Source: Persicitalea sp038235275
GTDB lineage: Bacteria; Bacteroidota; Bacteroidia; Cytophagales; Spirosomataceae
DNA length: 64,000 bases
Assembly: GCA_038235275.1 (NCBI GenBank)
Contig: JBBSUC010000023.1
Coordinates: forward strand, 22,397 to 86,396
Direction: 5' to 3'
The notes under the pieces were generated by a model that had not been told where the DNA came from, did not search any database, and was given only the letters and a program-made list of their open reading frames with translations. Positions 9,401 through 17,551 of the stretch are shown here, one piece after another. Position 1 is the stretch's first letter. Each line of letters opens with the position of its first letter. Position numbers and translations under genes: made by a program.

Positions 9401-9687
9401 AGTCCTTCTTCCAGTGAAACGATAAGGTCTTTTTGGTCCGTGTAAGTGATTTCCTGCGTACGAAAACCAATGTACGAAAAGACCAGAACGTCGTTCTTAC
9501 TAAGGTTGGCCAGGGTGAATTTTCCGTCAGCCCCCGTCAGTGTACCCGCCAGCGTGTTTCTGACCAGCACCGAAACCCCGCTGATGGGTTCCTGGGAGCT
9601 TTTGTCTTTCACTTGCCCGGTCAGGGTTTGGGCGTAAAGGTGAAGTTGAATCAAGGCGAAAACCACCGAGAGTAGTGCTTTTTTCAT
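6463..9687 (-). CDS. SusC/RagA-type TonB-linked outer-membrane transporter
   Basis: Outer-membrane active importer of 1074 residues. The ATG at 9687 gives a clean Sec signal (MKKALLSVVFALIQLHLYAQ); the open frame to 9744 adds no sensible sequence. Domains in order: a carboxypeptidase-regulatory-like repeat (about 22-105, TGQVKDKSSQEPISGV), a plug domain (about 110-240, with LTGKVAGVTI and PLFVVDGI), then a 22-strand TonB-dependent barrel to a terminal Phe. No N-terminal STN domain is present, so no direct anti-sigma signalling is indicated. It heads the block SusC > SusD > symporter > phosphoesterase and is divergent from a Tat-exported PhoD-like phosphatase. The cargo is not readable from sequence. 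Confidence 0.95.
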   Translation of the reverse strand: MKKALLSVVFALIQLHLYAQTLTGQVKDKSSQEPISGVSVLVRNTLAGTLTGADGKFTLANLSKNDVLVFSYIGFRTQEITYTDQKDLIVSLEEGLSLNEVVVTALGLERNSKNLGYAIQKVEGRELNEVKAPNFLDNLTGKVAGVTINAGSTGVGSSSKITIRGESSFTNNNPLFVVDGIVINNRTTVNRVDDDANGFQEIDFGNGGMEINPDDIAAVSVLKGPSAAALYGTRASNGVILITTKDGSSSARNGKGIGVSFNSTFFAERPFQLPQFQNSYGQGNSGKFKYVDGLSAGINDNISYSYGPKLDAGELIQQYDSPVTLPDGRVVRGGDVAVHGGAAITPTPFISHPDNIKNFYETGHTAINNLAISGGYDKGNYRLSYTDLNSQSTIPGVDLKRKTLAARLAFQPVKRLKISSSLNYINSNSDNRPATKYGSENINYALSAWLGRQTDIEPMKQYWQPGLEGVQQYSYNYTYFDNPYFTLYENRNSFNRDRLIGNLAVTADLTNDLSLMVRSGMDYSSEKRQFRRAYSSNRFKNGAYAENNVFFREVNTDFLLNYRKELGQFSVDISAGGNRMDQRASFEQYQALSLAQPGVFKLNNAASPVEAYQQVADKRINSLYGLLKLGYKDVLFVDVTGRNDWSSALATPTSTANTSFFYPSVSASWVLSNQFDLPYVMSFAKIRASVANVGNDTNPYQTSGVFNAKTPVYSQPTFSDQNFIANANLKPESTTSYEVGADVRFFGDRLGFDVTYYDALTSNQILSLPITLATGYGERVINGGSIRSRGLEAIVNYVPVLNKNIKWDMTLNFSRNRTTVESLPDEAGTLTLGYNRIYDNVNQTVWYLVNKGDRMGSLWGTGYQKNENGDFIVGANGSYIVDNTLKKLGNYNPDFMLGFYNQLRVKNWNLGFLLDWRQGGILVSRTLSLAGVAGQLKETADRPETGIVAKGVVNTGTKENPNYAPNTKAIPAETYYRMYYDRNHEENNVYDASYLKLRQLSIGYTLPATTGFLQKLRMQELTVALVGRNLFAFSHIPHFDPEQTSLQGQQLQSGVEDMTYPTSRNVGVKLTVGF

Positions 9688-9722
9688 GCAGTTTTTTGTG
9701 GGTAGTAAAATTGAACAGGGGG

Positions 9723-9730
9723 TAACTTTG
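9723..9730 (+). promoter_or_regulatory. Possible -7 promoter element for the PhoD-like gene
   Basis: TAACTTTG matches the Bacteroidota -7 consensus TAnnTTTG, about 140 nt before the PhoD-like start. No well-spaced -33 TTG is present, so support is modest. Confidence 0.3.
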
Positions 9731-9741
9731 GCTATTGTACG

Positions 9742-9749
9742 CAAAATTA
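9742..9749 (-). promoter_or_regulatory. Possible -7 promoter element for susC
   Basis: On the minus strand this reads TAATTTTG, a match to TAnnTTTG, 55 nt upstream of the chosen SusC start. The -33 region is weak. It faces away from the plus-strand element at 9723-9730, about 12 bp apart. Confidence 0.35.
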
Positions 9750-9869
9750 GGGCCGGGGGTTTGCTTTTTTCGTCAGTAAATGTGAAATATCCTCAATTAT
9801 TTCGGGCGATCTTCTTTTTATCCAACGAAATGACTTTGCGATGCTTAATTTAATTAAACCCCGCATTCT

Positions 9870-11315
9870 ATGAAACCGGCTAGTCGCAGATTTTTTATTA
9901 AAAAAACCGGTATCAGCCTCGCTGGCTTTTCTTTTCGTGATATTTCCAGTCTTTTTGCCGAAACAAAAAAGGAAGCCCGGGTTTTCTTTACCACGGGCTG
10001 CAAAACCACCGAGGTCATGCCTACCTCCGCTATCCTCTGGACGCGGCTCTGCGGGCAGGAAAAACCAAACCCCGTCACGCATAAGCGTTTGGGAAAAGTT
10101 TTCCGCTATCCCATTGATTTTGATGAAAATGCGCCTGTCGTCGAAATGGACGGCGCAGTGGCGGGTGGGGTCGGACTGGTCAGAGCTACGCTTACCAGCG
10201 GTTCGAGTACCCTTCGCTCGGATTGGCAGGAGGCAAAGGCCGAAGATGATTTTACGGTAAAAATTCCCTTTGAGAATCTGAAGCCAAATACTACGTATCA
10301 AATTCTCTGGGAAGCCAAACCTGCCAAAAAAGAAGAAATCTCCACCCATTCCGGCACGTTCAGCACCGCACCCGCCGCGCCAACCGTGAAACCCCTCCAT
10401 CTCGTGACCTCCACTTGCCAGTACTTTTGGAGCCACGACGACGACGAACGCGGCTTCAAGACCTACGATAGCATGGCTCGGCTTAACCCGGATTTTTTTC
10501 TGCAAACGGGCGACTACGTCTATTACGATAAGCCCGGTCCACTGGCCAAGACGCTGGAAAAGGCCCGCCACAAATGGCACGCGATGGATGGCTGGCCCGC
10601 GCTGCGGGAGTTTTACCAAAAAACGCCCGTTTATTTGCTCAAAGACGACCATGACCTGCTGGATGACGACAGTGGGCCGACCTCTCCGGCCTATGGGACG
10701 TTGACTTTTGAAGACGGGCTGAAAGTGTGGCGCGAAAACGTGCCGCTGGCCGACCGGCCCTACCGCACTTTCCGCTGGGGCAAGGATTTGCAAATCTGGC
10801 TGGCTGAAGGACGCGAGTTTCGTTCCCCGAATAAAGCACCCGATAGCCCCGGAAAAACGATTTGGGGTGAAGCCCAAAAGACGTGGTTCCAGGAAACTGT
10901 CGAAGCATCGGACGCCACTTTTAAAATCCTGTTCTCTCCCACCCCGATCGTTGGCCCCGACCGGGGGAAGAAAACCGACAACCACGCCAACGACGCCTTC
11001 CACACCGAAGGCGAATGGTTGCGGAAATACCTGGCCGCGCAACAGAATATGTACGTCGTCAACGGCGACCGCCACTGGCAGTACGTGTCGGTGGACGCCG
11101 AAACGGGTTTGATGGAGTTCGGCTCAGGCCCTGTCAGCGACGCCCACGCGCAGGGCTGGGAAGAGGGCGACGTGCGGCCCGCACATCGTTTCTTACGGGT
11201 GAAGGGTGGTTTTCTCGGCGTGAAGGTCATGCGGGAAGGCGGCCCGCCGACCATTGTTTTTACGCACTATGACGTGGAGGGTAATACGGTGCATAGCGAG
11301 ACGAGGAACGCCTAG
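9870..11315 (+). CDS. PhoD-like alkaline phosphatase/phosphodiesterase, Tat-exported
   Basis: 481-residue PhoD-family enzyme. The N-terminus ASRRFFIKKTG fits a twin-arginine signal, so the folded metalloenzyme is probably exported. After an N-terminal beta domain (about 35-170), the catalytic part shows STCQYF (about 181-186), TGDYVYYD (213-220), KDDHDLLDDD (258-267), AEGREFRSPN (312-321) and NGDRHW (398-403), the metal and active-site positions of PhoD proteins that hydrolyse phosphate mono- and diesters. It is divergent from the SusC-SusD-symporter-phosphoesterase block across a 182-bp gap, suggesting joint control of phosphoester use. No PHO box was identified. Confidence 0.88.
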   Translation: MKPASRRFFIKKTGISLAGFSFRDISSLFAETKKEARVFFTTGCKTTEVMPTSAILWTRLCGQEKPNPVTHKRLGKVFRYPIDFDENAPVVEMDGAVAGGVGLVRATLTSGSSTLRSDWQEAKAEDDFTVKIPFENLKPNTTYQILWEAKPAKKEEISTHSGTFSTAPAAPTVKPLHLVTSTCQYFWSHDDDERGFKTYDSMARLNPDFFLQTGDYVYYDKPGPLAKTLEKARHKWHAMDGWPALREFYQKTPVYLLKDDHDLLDDDSGPTSPAYGTLTFEDGLKVWRENVPLADRPYRTFRWGKDLQIWLAEGREFRSPNKAPDSPGKTIWGEAQKTWFQETVEASDATFKILFSPTPIVGPDRGKKTDNHANDAFHTEGEWLRKYLAAQQNMYVVNGDRHWQYVSVDAETGLMEFGSGPVSDAHAQGWEEGDVRPAHRFLRVKGGFLGVKVMREGGPPTIVFTHYDVEGNTVHSETRNA

Positions 11316-11420
11316 CGGAATGAAGTCTGAAAAACGGACTCTTGAAAACTCCGTCGCTTTGGCTATCTTTAACAGATTGCTTACCAAAATTTTCATAAAC
11401 CAAACCTAAACGGGTCTGCC

Positions 11421-12311
11421 ATGAACGAAACAAAAAGAGAAGAAGTCAACCAAGAGGTATTTGATCTGTACGACGACTACGCCCACAATCGTCTCGACCG
11501 CCGGGAGTTCGCGCAGAAATTATCGGTCTACGCGGTGGGCGGAATCACGGTAGCCTCACTTATGAGCTTTTTGATGCCCGATTACCAGGGAAATATCCAG
11601 GTGAAAGCCGATGATCCGCGCCTGAAATCGGATTATATCAAGTACGAGTCGCCCAAGGGCGGCGGCACCATCAAAGCCCTTTTATCAAAACCAGCGGATG
11701 CAAAAGCACCCTTGGGCGGCATCGTGGTCGTCCACGAAAACCGGGGACTGAATCCCTACATCGAGGACGTGGCCCGGCGGGCGGCACTGGCCGGATTTAT
11801 TTCCATCGCACCCGATGCGCTCACGCCCCTGGGTGGCTATCCCGGCAACGACGACGAGGGCCGCACCATGCAAAGCAAGCGCGATCGCAACGAAATGCTG
11901 GAAGATTTCATCGCGGCTTACGATTATTTAAAAAACAGTAAAGACTGCAACGGTAAGATCGGGGTTGTCGGTTTCTGTTTCGGCGGCGGCATCGCCAACC
12001 AAATGGCCGTACGGCTGCCGGGTTTGGCCGCCTCCGTACCCTTTTACGGTGCCCAGCCGCCGACCGAAGACGTTCCCAAAATCAAAGCCCCGCTGCTGAT
12101 TCACTACGCCGCGCTGGACACCCGCGTGAACGAGGGCTGGCCCGCTTACGAAGCCGCTTTGAAGGCCAATGACAAAGAATACACGGCCCACATCTACGCC
12201 GATGCCAACCACGGCTTCCACAACGACACCACGCCCCGCTACGACAAAGCCGCCGCTGAATTGGCCTGGAAGCGGACGATTGATTTTTTTGGGGAGAAGT
12301 TGAAAGGGTAA
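11421..12311 (+). CDS. Dienelactone hydrolase family protein
   Basis: Alpha/beta hydrolase of 296 residues with a cysteine nucleophile in GFCFGGG (Cys 186), the acid at LDTRVN (Asp 233) and the base at ANHGFHND (His 264), the dienelactone hydrolase triad. The N-terminal 60 residues (DRREFAQKLSVYAVGG, then a hydrophobic stretch) form a helix and membrane-like segment as in YghX-type members, perhaps a Tat or membrane anchor. It is followed after 3 bp by a small YrdB-like membrane gene, so the two are almost certainly co-transcribed. Substrates of this branch are mostly unknown. Confidence 0.85.
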   Translation: MNETKREEVNQEVFDLYDDYAHNRLDRREFAQKLSVYAVGGITVASLMSFLMPDYQGNIQVKADDPRLKSDYIKYESPKGGGTIKALLSKPADAKAPLGGIVVVHENRGLNPYIEDVARRAALAGFISIAPDALTPLGGYPGNDDEGRTMQSKRDRNEMLEDFIAAYDYLKNSKDCNGKIGVVGFCFGGGIANQMAVRLPGLAASVPFYGAQPPTEDVPKIKAPLLIHYAALDTRVNEGWPAYEAALKANDKEYTAHIYADANHGFHNDTTPRYDKAAAELAWKRTIDFFGEKLKG

Positions 12312-12314
12312 AGA

Positions 12315-12653
12315 ATGCAAATTTTAAAGGGCTTCAATCAGTTGATTTATTATTTGGTCGAGTTGGCTATGTTCGCTTCGCTGGGCTACGTGGGTCACTA
12401 CGCCAACGCCTATACGCTTGGGAAATACCTGATTGCCTTGGGCCTGCCTTTACTGGCAATAATATTGTGGGGTATTTTTGCGGCACCTCGCTCTGCCTAT
12501 CGGTTGGAACCGCCCTACCGCGCCCTGTTCGCTCTGGCACTTTTTGGTATTACTGCCTTTTTGCTATTCCGATTCGGCCTGGTCAGAGTCGCCTTACTCT
12601 TCGGTGTAGTCGCGCTGCTGAGTCAGCTATTGGCCCTGGCCCTGAAACAATGA
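12315..12653 (+). CDS. YrdB-like small membrane protein (DUF2568)
   Basis: 112-residue protein with four predicted membrane helices and the family signature WGIFAAPRSAYRL between helices two and three. Function unknown. It starts 3 bp after the dienelactone hydrolase stop and is probably translationally coupled to it. Confidence 0.8.
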   Translation: MQILKGFNQLIYYLVELAMFASLGYVGHYANAYTLGKYLIALGLPLLAIILWGIFAAPRSAYRLEPPYRALFALALFGITAFLLFRFGLVRVALLFGVVALLSQLLALALKQ

Positions 12654-12784
12654 AGATTCTTTACGGCGTCAATAGCGTATAAAACCTGTTTGATTAAAAC
12701 TCTGAAATTCTCAACGCTCCTGACACAGGGTTGTCAGCAGATTAACTTTCCTTTGGGCAAAACTAATCAACCGACAACCCCATC

Positions 12785-13240
12785 ATGGAAAAGCTAACCG
12801 TAGAAAACAGCATCAAAATCGCCACCCCCGCCGCCCGCGTTTGGGACGTACTGGTGAACTCGGAACACACCAAAAAATATATGTTCGGCTGTTCCGCCGA
12901 CTCCGACTGGCAAGTGGGCAGCCCGTTGCGGTGGCGTATGACGCACGAGGGCCGGGAGATGATTCCGGTCAAAGGCACGATTTTAGAGATAGTGCCGCAC
13001 CAGTGTTTGAAGTACACCGTGATCGACCCATCCGCGCCTTATCCCGATATTCCCGAGAACTATCTGAACGTGACTTACACGCTGGAAGAAGTGGCAGGCG
13101 GAACGAAATTGACGGTTGTCCAGGACGGTTTTGAAGGAGCCGCCGAGAGCGAAAAGCGATACAAAGATGTAAGCAACGACGGCGAAGGCTGGAACCCGAT
13201 TCTTGTGCAGATGAAGGAAATAGCCGAAACTGTTGGCTAG
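12785..13240 (+). CDS. AHSA1/SRPBCC-domain protein
   Basis: 151-residue soluble protein of the activator-of-Hsp90-ATPase-1-like (AHSA1) branch of the SRPBCC fold. It opens with a beta strand (VENSIKIATPAARVWDVL), continues through a WQVGSPLRWRM strand pair and ends in the usual amphipathic helix with GEGWNPILVQMKEIAE. Such proteins bind hydrophobic ligands; a specific role is not inferable. It stands between YrdB and a large DUF5703 protein on the same strand with modest gaps, so an operon is possible but unproven. Confidence 0.8.
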   Translation: MEKLTVENSIKIATPAARVWDVLVNSEHTKKYMFGCSADSDWQVGSPLRWRMTHEGREMIPVKGTILEIVPHQCLKYTVIDPSAPYPDIPENYLNVTYTLEEVAGGTKLTVVQDGFEGAAESEKRYKDVSNDGEGWNPILVQMKEIAETVG

Positions 13241-13268
13241 CAAATTTTCAGCCGCTAGAAAAAATTAA

Positions 13269-15695
13269 ATGCTCGAACTTGACCGCCGCCGATTCATCAA
13301 AGCCGTGTCCCTGGGTGCCGTTACTAATTTTTCAGTGCCGGATTTAGTAAAAAAGGGAATCGGACCTCTGCGATCAATAGTAGAGGAAAAAGACAACCAG
13401 GCGCTTTTTGACCAACTACAGACCTATAACCTGTCCTGGAACACGCAGAGCAAAAATTCCAGCGAGTCAATGCCCTGTGGTGGCGGTGACATTGGGCTGA
13501 ACGTGTGGGTCGAAAGCAACGATTTGCTTTTTTACCTTTCCCGCAGCGGGGCTTTCGATGAGAACAACCGCTTTCCCAAACTGGGCCGCGTGCGATTGCG
13601 GTTGTCGCCCAATCCTTTCGAGGGGGCGACGGAGTTCCGGCAGGAATTGAAACTGGAGGAGGGATGCGTAGAAATAGCGGGAAAAAGTGAAGGCTTGCGG
13701 GCGGAAGTTAAAATTTGGGTCGATGTTCGGAATCCCGTTGTGAACGTTGAAATATTGAGTAATCGGGAAATTTCGGTGGACGCTTTCTACGAAAACTGGC
13801 GCATTCAGGATCGTCCCCTGAGCCCGGCCGAGGGCAACGCCACCTCCTATAAGACTACGCCCGCCAGCGCCCTGCCCAAGGGGGTGGTCATGGAATACAA
13901 AGACGAGATTACGTTCGATGAAAATCGGGTGCTTTTCTACCACCGCAACCGCAATGACGACTCGGTGTTCGACTTCACGGTGCGACAACAGGGTTTGGAG
14001 GCGATCAAGGAGCAGCTATGGAATCCGCTCAAAAACCTGACGTTTGGTGGCGCGATGTTCGGACAGGGCTTTCGGCCCGCCGGGCAGTCAGCGGGCGCCT
14101 ACGCCAATACCCCTTTTGCTGCCTGGCGGTTGGAGGGAAAAGCCGCTAAAAAGCATCACCTTATCCTCAGCCTGCACATTGCCCAAACTGACACGCTCGA
14201 GCAATGGAAGGATGGCCTAAACAAAACGCTCCGTAAAAGCCGAAGCGAACAAACCACCGCGCTTGCCCGAACCAAAGTCTGGTGGAAAAATTATTGGGAA
14301 CGTAGCCACGTGTTTATCGACGCTTCGTCTCCGGCCTCGGTACCCTGGCAGGTAGGCCGCAACTACCAACTATTCCGCTACATGCTGGGCTGTAACGCCT
14401 ACGGTCAGTACCCGACTAAGTTTAACGGCGGGCTGTTTACCTTCGATCCGGTTTGGGTAAACGAAGAAACGGACTTCTCACCCGATTTTCGGCGCTGGGG
14501 TGGCGGAACTTTTACCGCCCAAAACCAGCGGCTGCTGTATTGGCCGATGCTCAAAAGCGGCGACTTCGACATGATGAGCAGTGAGTTTGAGTTTTATCTC
14601 CGCGCCCTGCCGAATGCCGAACTCCGCAGCCACCACTACTGGAACCACAACGGGGCCTGCTTCACGGAGCAGCTCCAAAACTTCGGCTTGCCGGATGCCT
14701 TCGAATACAATGCCGACACGTTCATTTTCAAGAAAACCCGGCCACCGGAACTGGACCCCGGCATTCAGTTCAATGACTGGATTCAGCACACCTGGGACAC
14801 TGTTTTCGAGTTTTGCCTGATGATTTTGTATTTAGAAAAGTTCACCGGGCAGGACATCAGTCGCTACATACCCCTCGTTGAAAGCACGCTGCGTTTTTTT
14901 GACGAGCACTACCAGCAAGAACACAAAAAGCAAAGTAGCAAGCCACTGGATGGGGACGGCCACCTGGTGTTATATCCGGGCAGTTCGGCGGAAACCTACA
15001 AAGGGGCCTACAACGCCAGCACTACGATAGCCGCGCTGCAAGCCGTGTTGGAAGCTTTGCTGAAACTGCCGGATGATTACCTGGATACCGAAAAACGCAA
15101 ACACTGGCAGGAAATGCGCGCGCGCGTTCCGCCGCTGCCTTTCCGCGAAATGCAGGGCCACAAAACCCTGGCCCCGGCGGAAGTTTGGGACCGATTGAAC
15201 AACCAGGAAATTCCGCAGTTGTATTCGGTGTTTCCCTACGGCCAGTATGGCGTCGGTCGGCCCGACCTGGACGTAGCCGTCGATACCTGGAAGTACGATA
15301 CGGAGGTGGCACCCTTCAAAAGTCACGTCGGCTGGAAGCAGGATGCCATTTTTTGCGCTCGCCTCGGGCTGACCGACGAGGCTGCCGCAATAACGCTGGA
15401 AAAAATGCGGGATGCCAAATCACGCTTTCCGGTATTTTGGGGACCGGGCTTCGACTGGACTCCTGACCATAATTGGGGTGGCTCGGGCATGATCGGCGTT
15501 CAGGAAATGCTGCTGCAAACTGTGGAAGATCGCATCTATCTTTTTCCGGCCTGGCCCAAAAATTGGGATGTCCGTTTCAAACTCCACGCGCCCTTAAACA
15601 CTACGGTAGAAGCAGAATTAAAAAACGGGGTGTTAATTTTGCTGACTGTTCTACCCGAAGCCCGTCGGAATGACCTAACAAATCTGTTGAAATAG
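13269..15695 (+). CDS. DUF5703-domain protein, GH95-like (alpha/alpha)6 glycosidase candidate
   Basis: 808-residue exported protein. A twin-arginine-like start (LDRRRFIKAVSLGAV) suggests folded export. The N-terminal beta domain carries the DUF5703 hallmark around residues 55-110 (WNTQSKNSSESMPCGGGDIG, then GRVRLRL and SPNPFEG). The C-terminal half is helical with aromatic-rich blocks resembling the (alpha/alpha)6 barrel of family 95/65-type glycoside hydrolases (HHYWNHNGACF, GSSAETYKGAYN, GWTPDHNWGGSG-like turns). It is therefore a likely periplasmic carbohydrate-active enzyme, perhaps fucosidase-like, but catalytic residues cannot be assigned with confidence. No SusCD pair is adjacent. Confidence 0.75.
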   Translation: MLELDRRRFIKAVSLGAVTNFSVPDLVKKGIGPLRSIVEEKDNQALFDQLQTYNLSWNTQSKNSSESMPCGGGDIGLNVWVESNDLLFYLSRSGAFDENNRFPKLGRVRLRLSPNPFEGATEFRQELKLEEGCVEIAGKSEGLRAEVKIWVDVRNPVVNVEILSNREISVDAFYENWRIQDRPLSPAEGNATSYKTTPASALPKGVVMEYKDEITFDENRVLFYHRNRNDDSVFDFTVRQQGLEAIKEQLWNPLKNLTFGGAMFGQGFRPAGQSAGAYANTPFAAWRLEGKAAKKHHLILSLHIAQTDTLEQWKDGLNKTLRKSRSEQTTALARTKVWWKNYWERSHVFIDASSPASVPWQVGRNYQLFRYMLGCNAYGQYPTKFNGGLFTFDPVWVNEETDFSPDFRRWGGGTFTAQNQRLLYWPMLKSGDFDMMSSEFEFYLRALPNAELRSHHYWNHNGACFTEQLQNFGLPDAFEYNADTFIFKKTRPPELDPGIQFNDWIQHTWDTVFEFCLMILYLEKFTGQDISRYIPLVESTLRFFDEHYQQEHKKQSSKPLDGDGHLVLYPGSSAETYKGAYNASTTIAALQAVLEALLKLPDDYLDTEKRKHWQEMRARVPPLPFREMQGHKTLAPAEVWDRLNNQEIPQLYSVFPYGQYGVGRPDLDVAVDTWKYDTEVAPFKSHVGWKQDAIFCARLGLTDEAAAITLEKMRDAKSRFPVFWGPGFDWTPDHNWGGSGMIGVQEMLLQTVEDRIYLFPAWPKNWDVRFKLHAPLNTTVEAELKNGVLILLTVLPEARRNDLTNLLK

Positions 15696-15762
15696 AAAAA
15701 ATTATAAGACTAAAATTACCTAGTTCATATCTCTCACCTGGACTCATTGTCTGGTACAATCT

Positions 15763-16989
15763 ATGCTCAACAATACCCGCGTGTGGCTCTCAGGCCGCTA
15801 TTACAAAATCCTGAACAGCATCGCCTTTTACCCGGCCTTTATCGGGTTGATGTTCCTGGTTATTTCGTACCTGACGATTTCCTTTGATTTCTCAGAAACG
15901 GGTAAGCAAATCAAAGCCAATTTGCCCCCTTACACTTCCCTGAAAGATGCCTCCACCGCCCGTAGTATTATTTCAGCCATCACCTCGGGGGTCATATCGC
16001 TGACGGTTTTCAGCTTTTCGATGGTAATGATCATTCTGAGCCAGGCGGCCTCTCAGATGAGCAACCGCGTGCTGAACCGCCTGATTGGCAACCGCTTTCA
16101 GCAGATTGTTTTGGGGATTTACATCGGTACCATCGTGTATTCGCTATTTCTGCTGAGTACCATTCGCGATATTGACTCCGGTATTTACATTCCGGCCCTG
16201 AGTACTTATTTGCTTATTCTGCTCACCATTTTCGATATTTTCCTTTTCATCTATTTCCTGCATTACGTTACCCAGTCGATCAAGTACGAGGTCATCATTC
16301 AGCGGGTGTACCACGAAACCCGCAAGAAGTTGGAAGATACCTGCGAGCTACCACGCCCGGCGTCCGAATTGATCAAATTGGTGAGTGACTCCTACGTGAC
16401 CGCCAATTCCTCGGGGATTTACGAGGGTTTCGATACCGAAACTTTGCTGAATCTGGCCGATGACGAAGATTGTCTTTTCTATACCCTGCACACACCGGGG
16501 ACATTTATACTGCAAGGGCAGCCGCTGCTGCAAGCCAGCAAACCCATCGCGCAAGACACCCACGACAAGGCCGCACGAGGGCTGCGGATCAACGATTCCG
16601 AATCCATTGAGGAAAACTACGCCTATGGACTTCGGCAACTGTCGGAGGTGGCGATGAAAGCGCTCAGCCCAGGAATCAATGACCCCGGCACGGCCATTAT
16701 CAGCCTGCGGGCAATGGCTCAATTGTTTGCTTACCGTCTCACTCATTTTCCCGACAACGTGGTTCGTAATAAAGATAAGCAAGTCAGGATTTTAGTTCAG
16801 GAATTGACTTTTGAGAAAATCTTTGAAAATACAGTACTTCCCGTCTGGGATTATGGCAAAGAGGATCGCCTGGTGCAGAAAGAACTGCATCATCTGTTAA
16901 CTCAATTGCAGTCGATTTCGCCCCAACCCGGCCCTGGGCGCTTACTGCGGACGGTCATGCTCAAAGTGGCGCAGCAGGAGCTGGTCTGA
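15763..16989 (+). CDS. DUF2254 family membrane protein
   Basis: 408 residues. About four membrane helices lie in the first 190 residues, including the SGVISLTVFSFSMVMIILSQ stretch typical of DUF2254, followed by a roughly 210-residue soluble domain with RQLSEVAMKALSPGINDPGT, the most conserved motif of the family. Function is unknown. It is probably an inner-membrane protein with a cytoplasmic tail. Transcribed alone. Confidence 0.85.
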   Translation: MLNNTRVWLSGRYYKILNSIAFYPAFIGLMFLVISYLTISFDFSETGKQIKANLPPYTSLKDASTARSIISAITSGVISLTVFSFSMVMIILSQAASQMSNRVLNRLIGNRFQQIVLGIYIGTIVYSLFLLSTIRDIDSGIYIPALSTYLLILLTIFDIFLFIYFLHYVTQSIKYEVIIQRVYHETRKKLEDTCELPRPASELIKLVSDSYVTANSSGIYEGFDTETLLNLADDEDCLFYTLHTPGTFILQGQPLLQASKPIAQDTHDKAARGLRINDSESIEENYAYGLRQLSEVAMKALSPGINDPGTAIISLRAMAQLFAYRLTHFPDNVVRNKDKQVRILVQELTFEKIFENTVLPVWDYGKEDRLVQKELHHLLTQLQSISPQPGPGRLLRTVMLKVAQQELV

Positions 16990-17094
16990 GACGGTTGCCA
17001 CCAAAAGTAATATCGCGCAAATCATCTGCCAGAGCAGTTTTGAGCGTATGTGACATTCAGCAACTTACCTTCAGTACACTCAAACCCTCATCTC

Positions 17095-17442
17095 ATGAAA
17101 GTTATCGACGCAAAACTCCACGGCATCATCGACTACCTGGTGGTCGTTTTCTTGCTTGCCGCTCCTATTATCTTCAATTTACCCCCCACTACGACCCTGT
17201 TCACCTTCGCCCTGGGCGGTATTCATTTGGCCCTCACTTTGCTGACCAATACCAAGCTGGGACTTATTAAAGTGATTCCTTTTCCAATCCACGGCTGGAT
17301 CGAACTGATCGTATCCATTGCGCTGGTGGGCGTGGCTTTCTATTTGGGCGGTCTGGAAGGCGATTTGGCCCGCAACTTCTATCTGGGCTTCGCCGGGGCG
17401 GTGTTTGTATTTTGGGCGCTGACCGATTATCGCTCAGCTTAG
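17095..17442 (+). CDS. Small four-helix membrane protein (SPW-repeat-like)
   Basis: 115 residues from the ATG at 17095; the frame is open from 17050, but the upstream part is not protein-like. Four hydrophobic helices in two pairs start with HGIIDYLVVVFLLAAP and HGWIELIVSIALVGVA, giving an internal two-fold repeat like small SPW-repeat or vitamin-K-epoxide-like membrane proteins. Function unknown. Confidence 0.7.
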   Translation: MKVIDAKLHGIIDYLVVVFLLAAPIIFNLPPTTTLFTFALGGIHLALTLLTNTKLGLIKVIPFPIHGWIELIVSIALVGVAFYLGGLEGDLARNFYLGFAGAVFVFWALTDYRSA

Positions 17443-17551
17443 TCCAACTCCAAAAGCAAAATAGCCTCGCCTTCACAATTTCTTAACGGGCGGATTCTGG
17501 GGATAAACGTTAACTTCGGGCGCACTTTTTGCTTTATAGCTTCCTCTGCTC

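Noticed and set aside
9747..11075. 442-codon minus-strand frame opposite the PhoD-like gene
   Set aside because: The translation lacks any recognisable motif and runs through the divergent promoter region. The opposite frame is a full PhoD-like enzyme.
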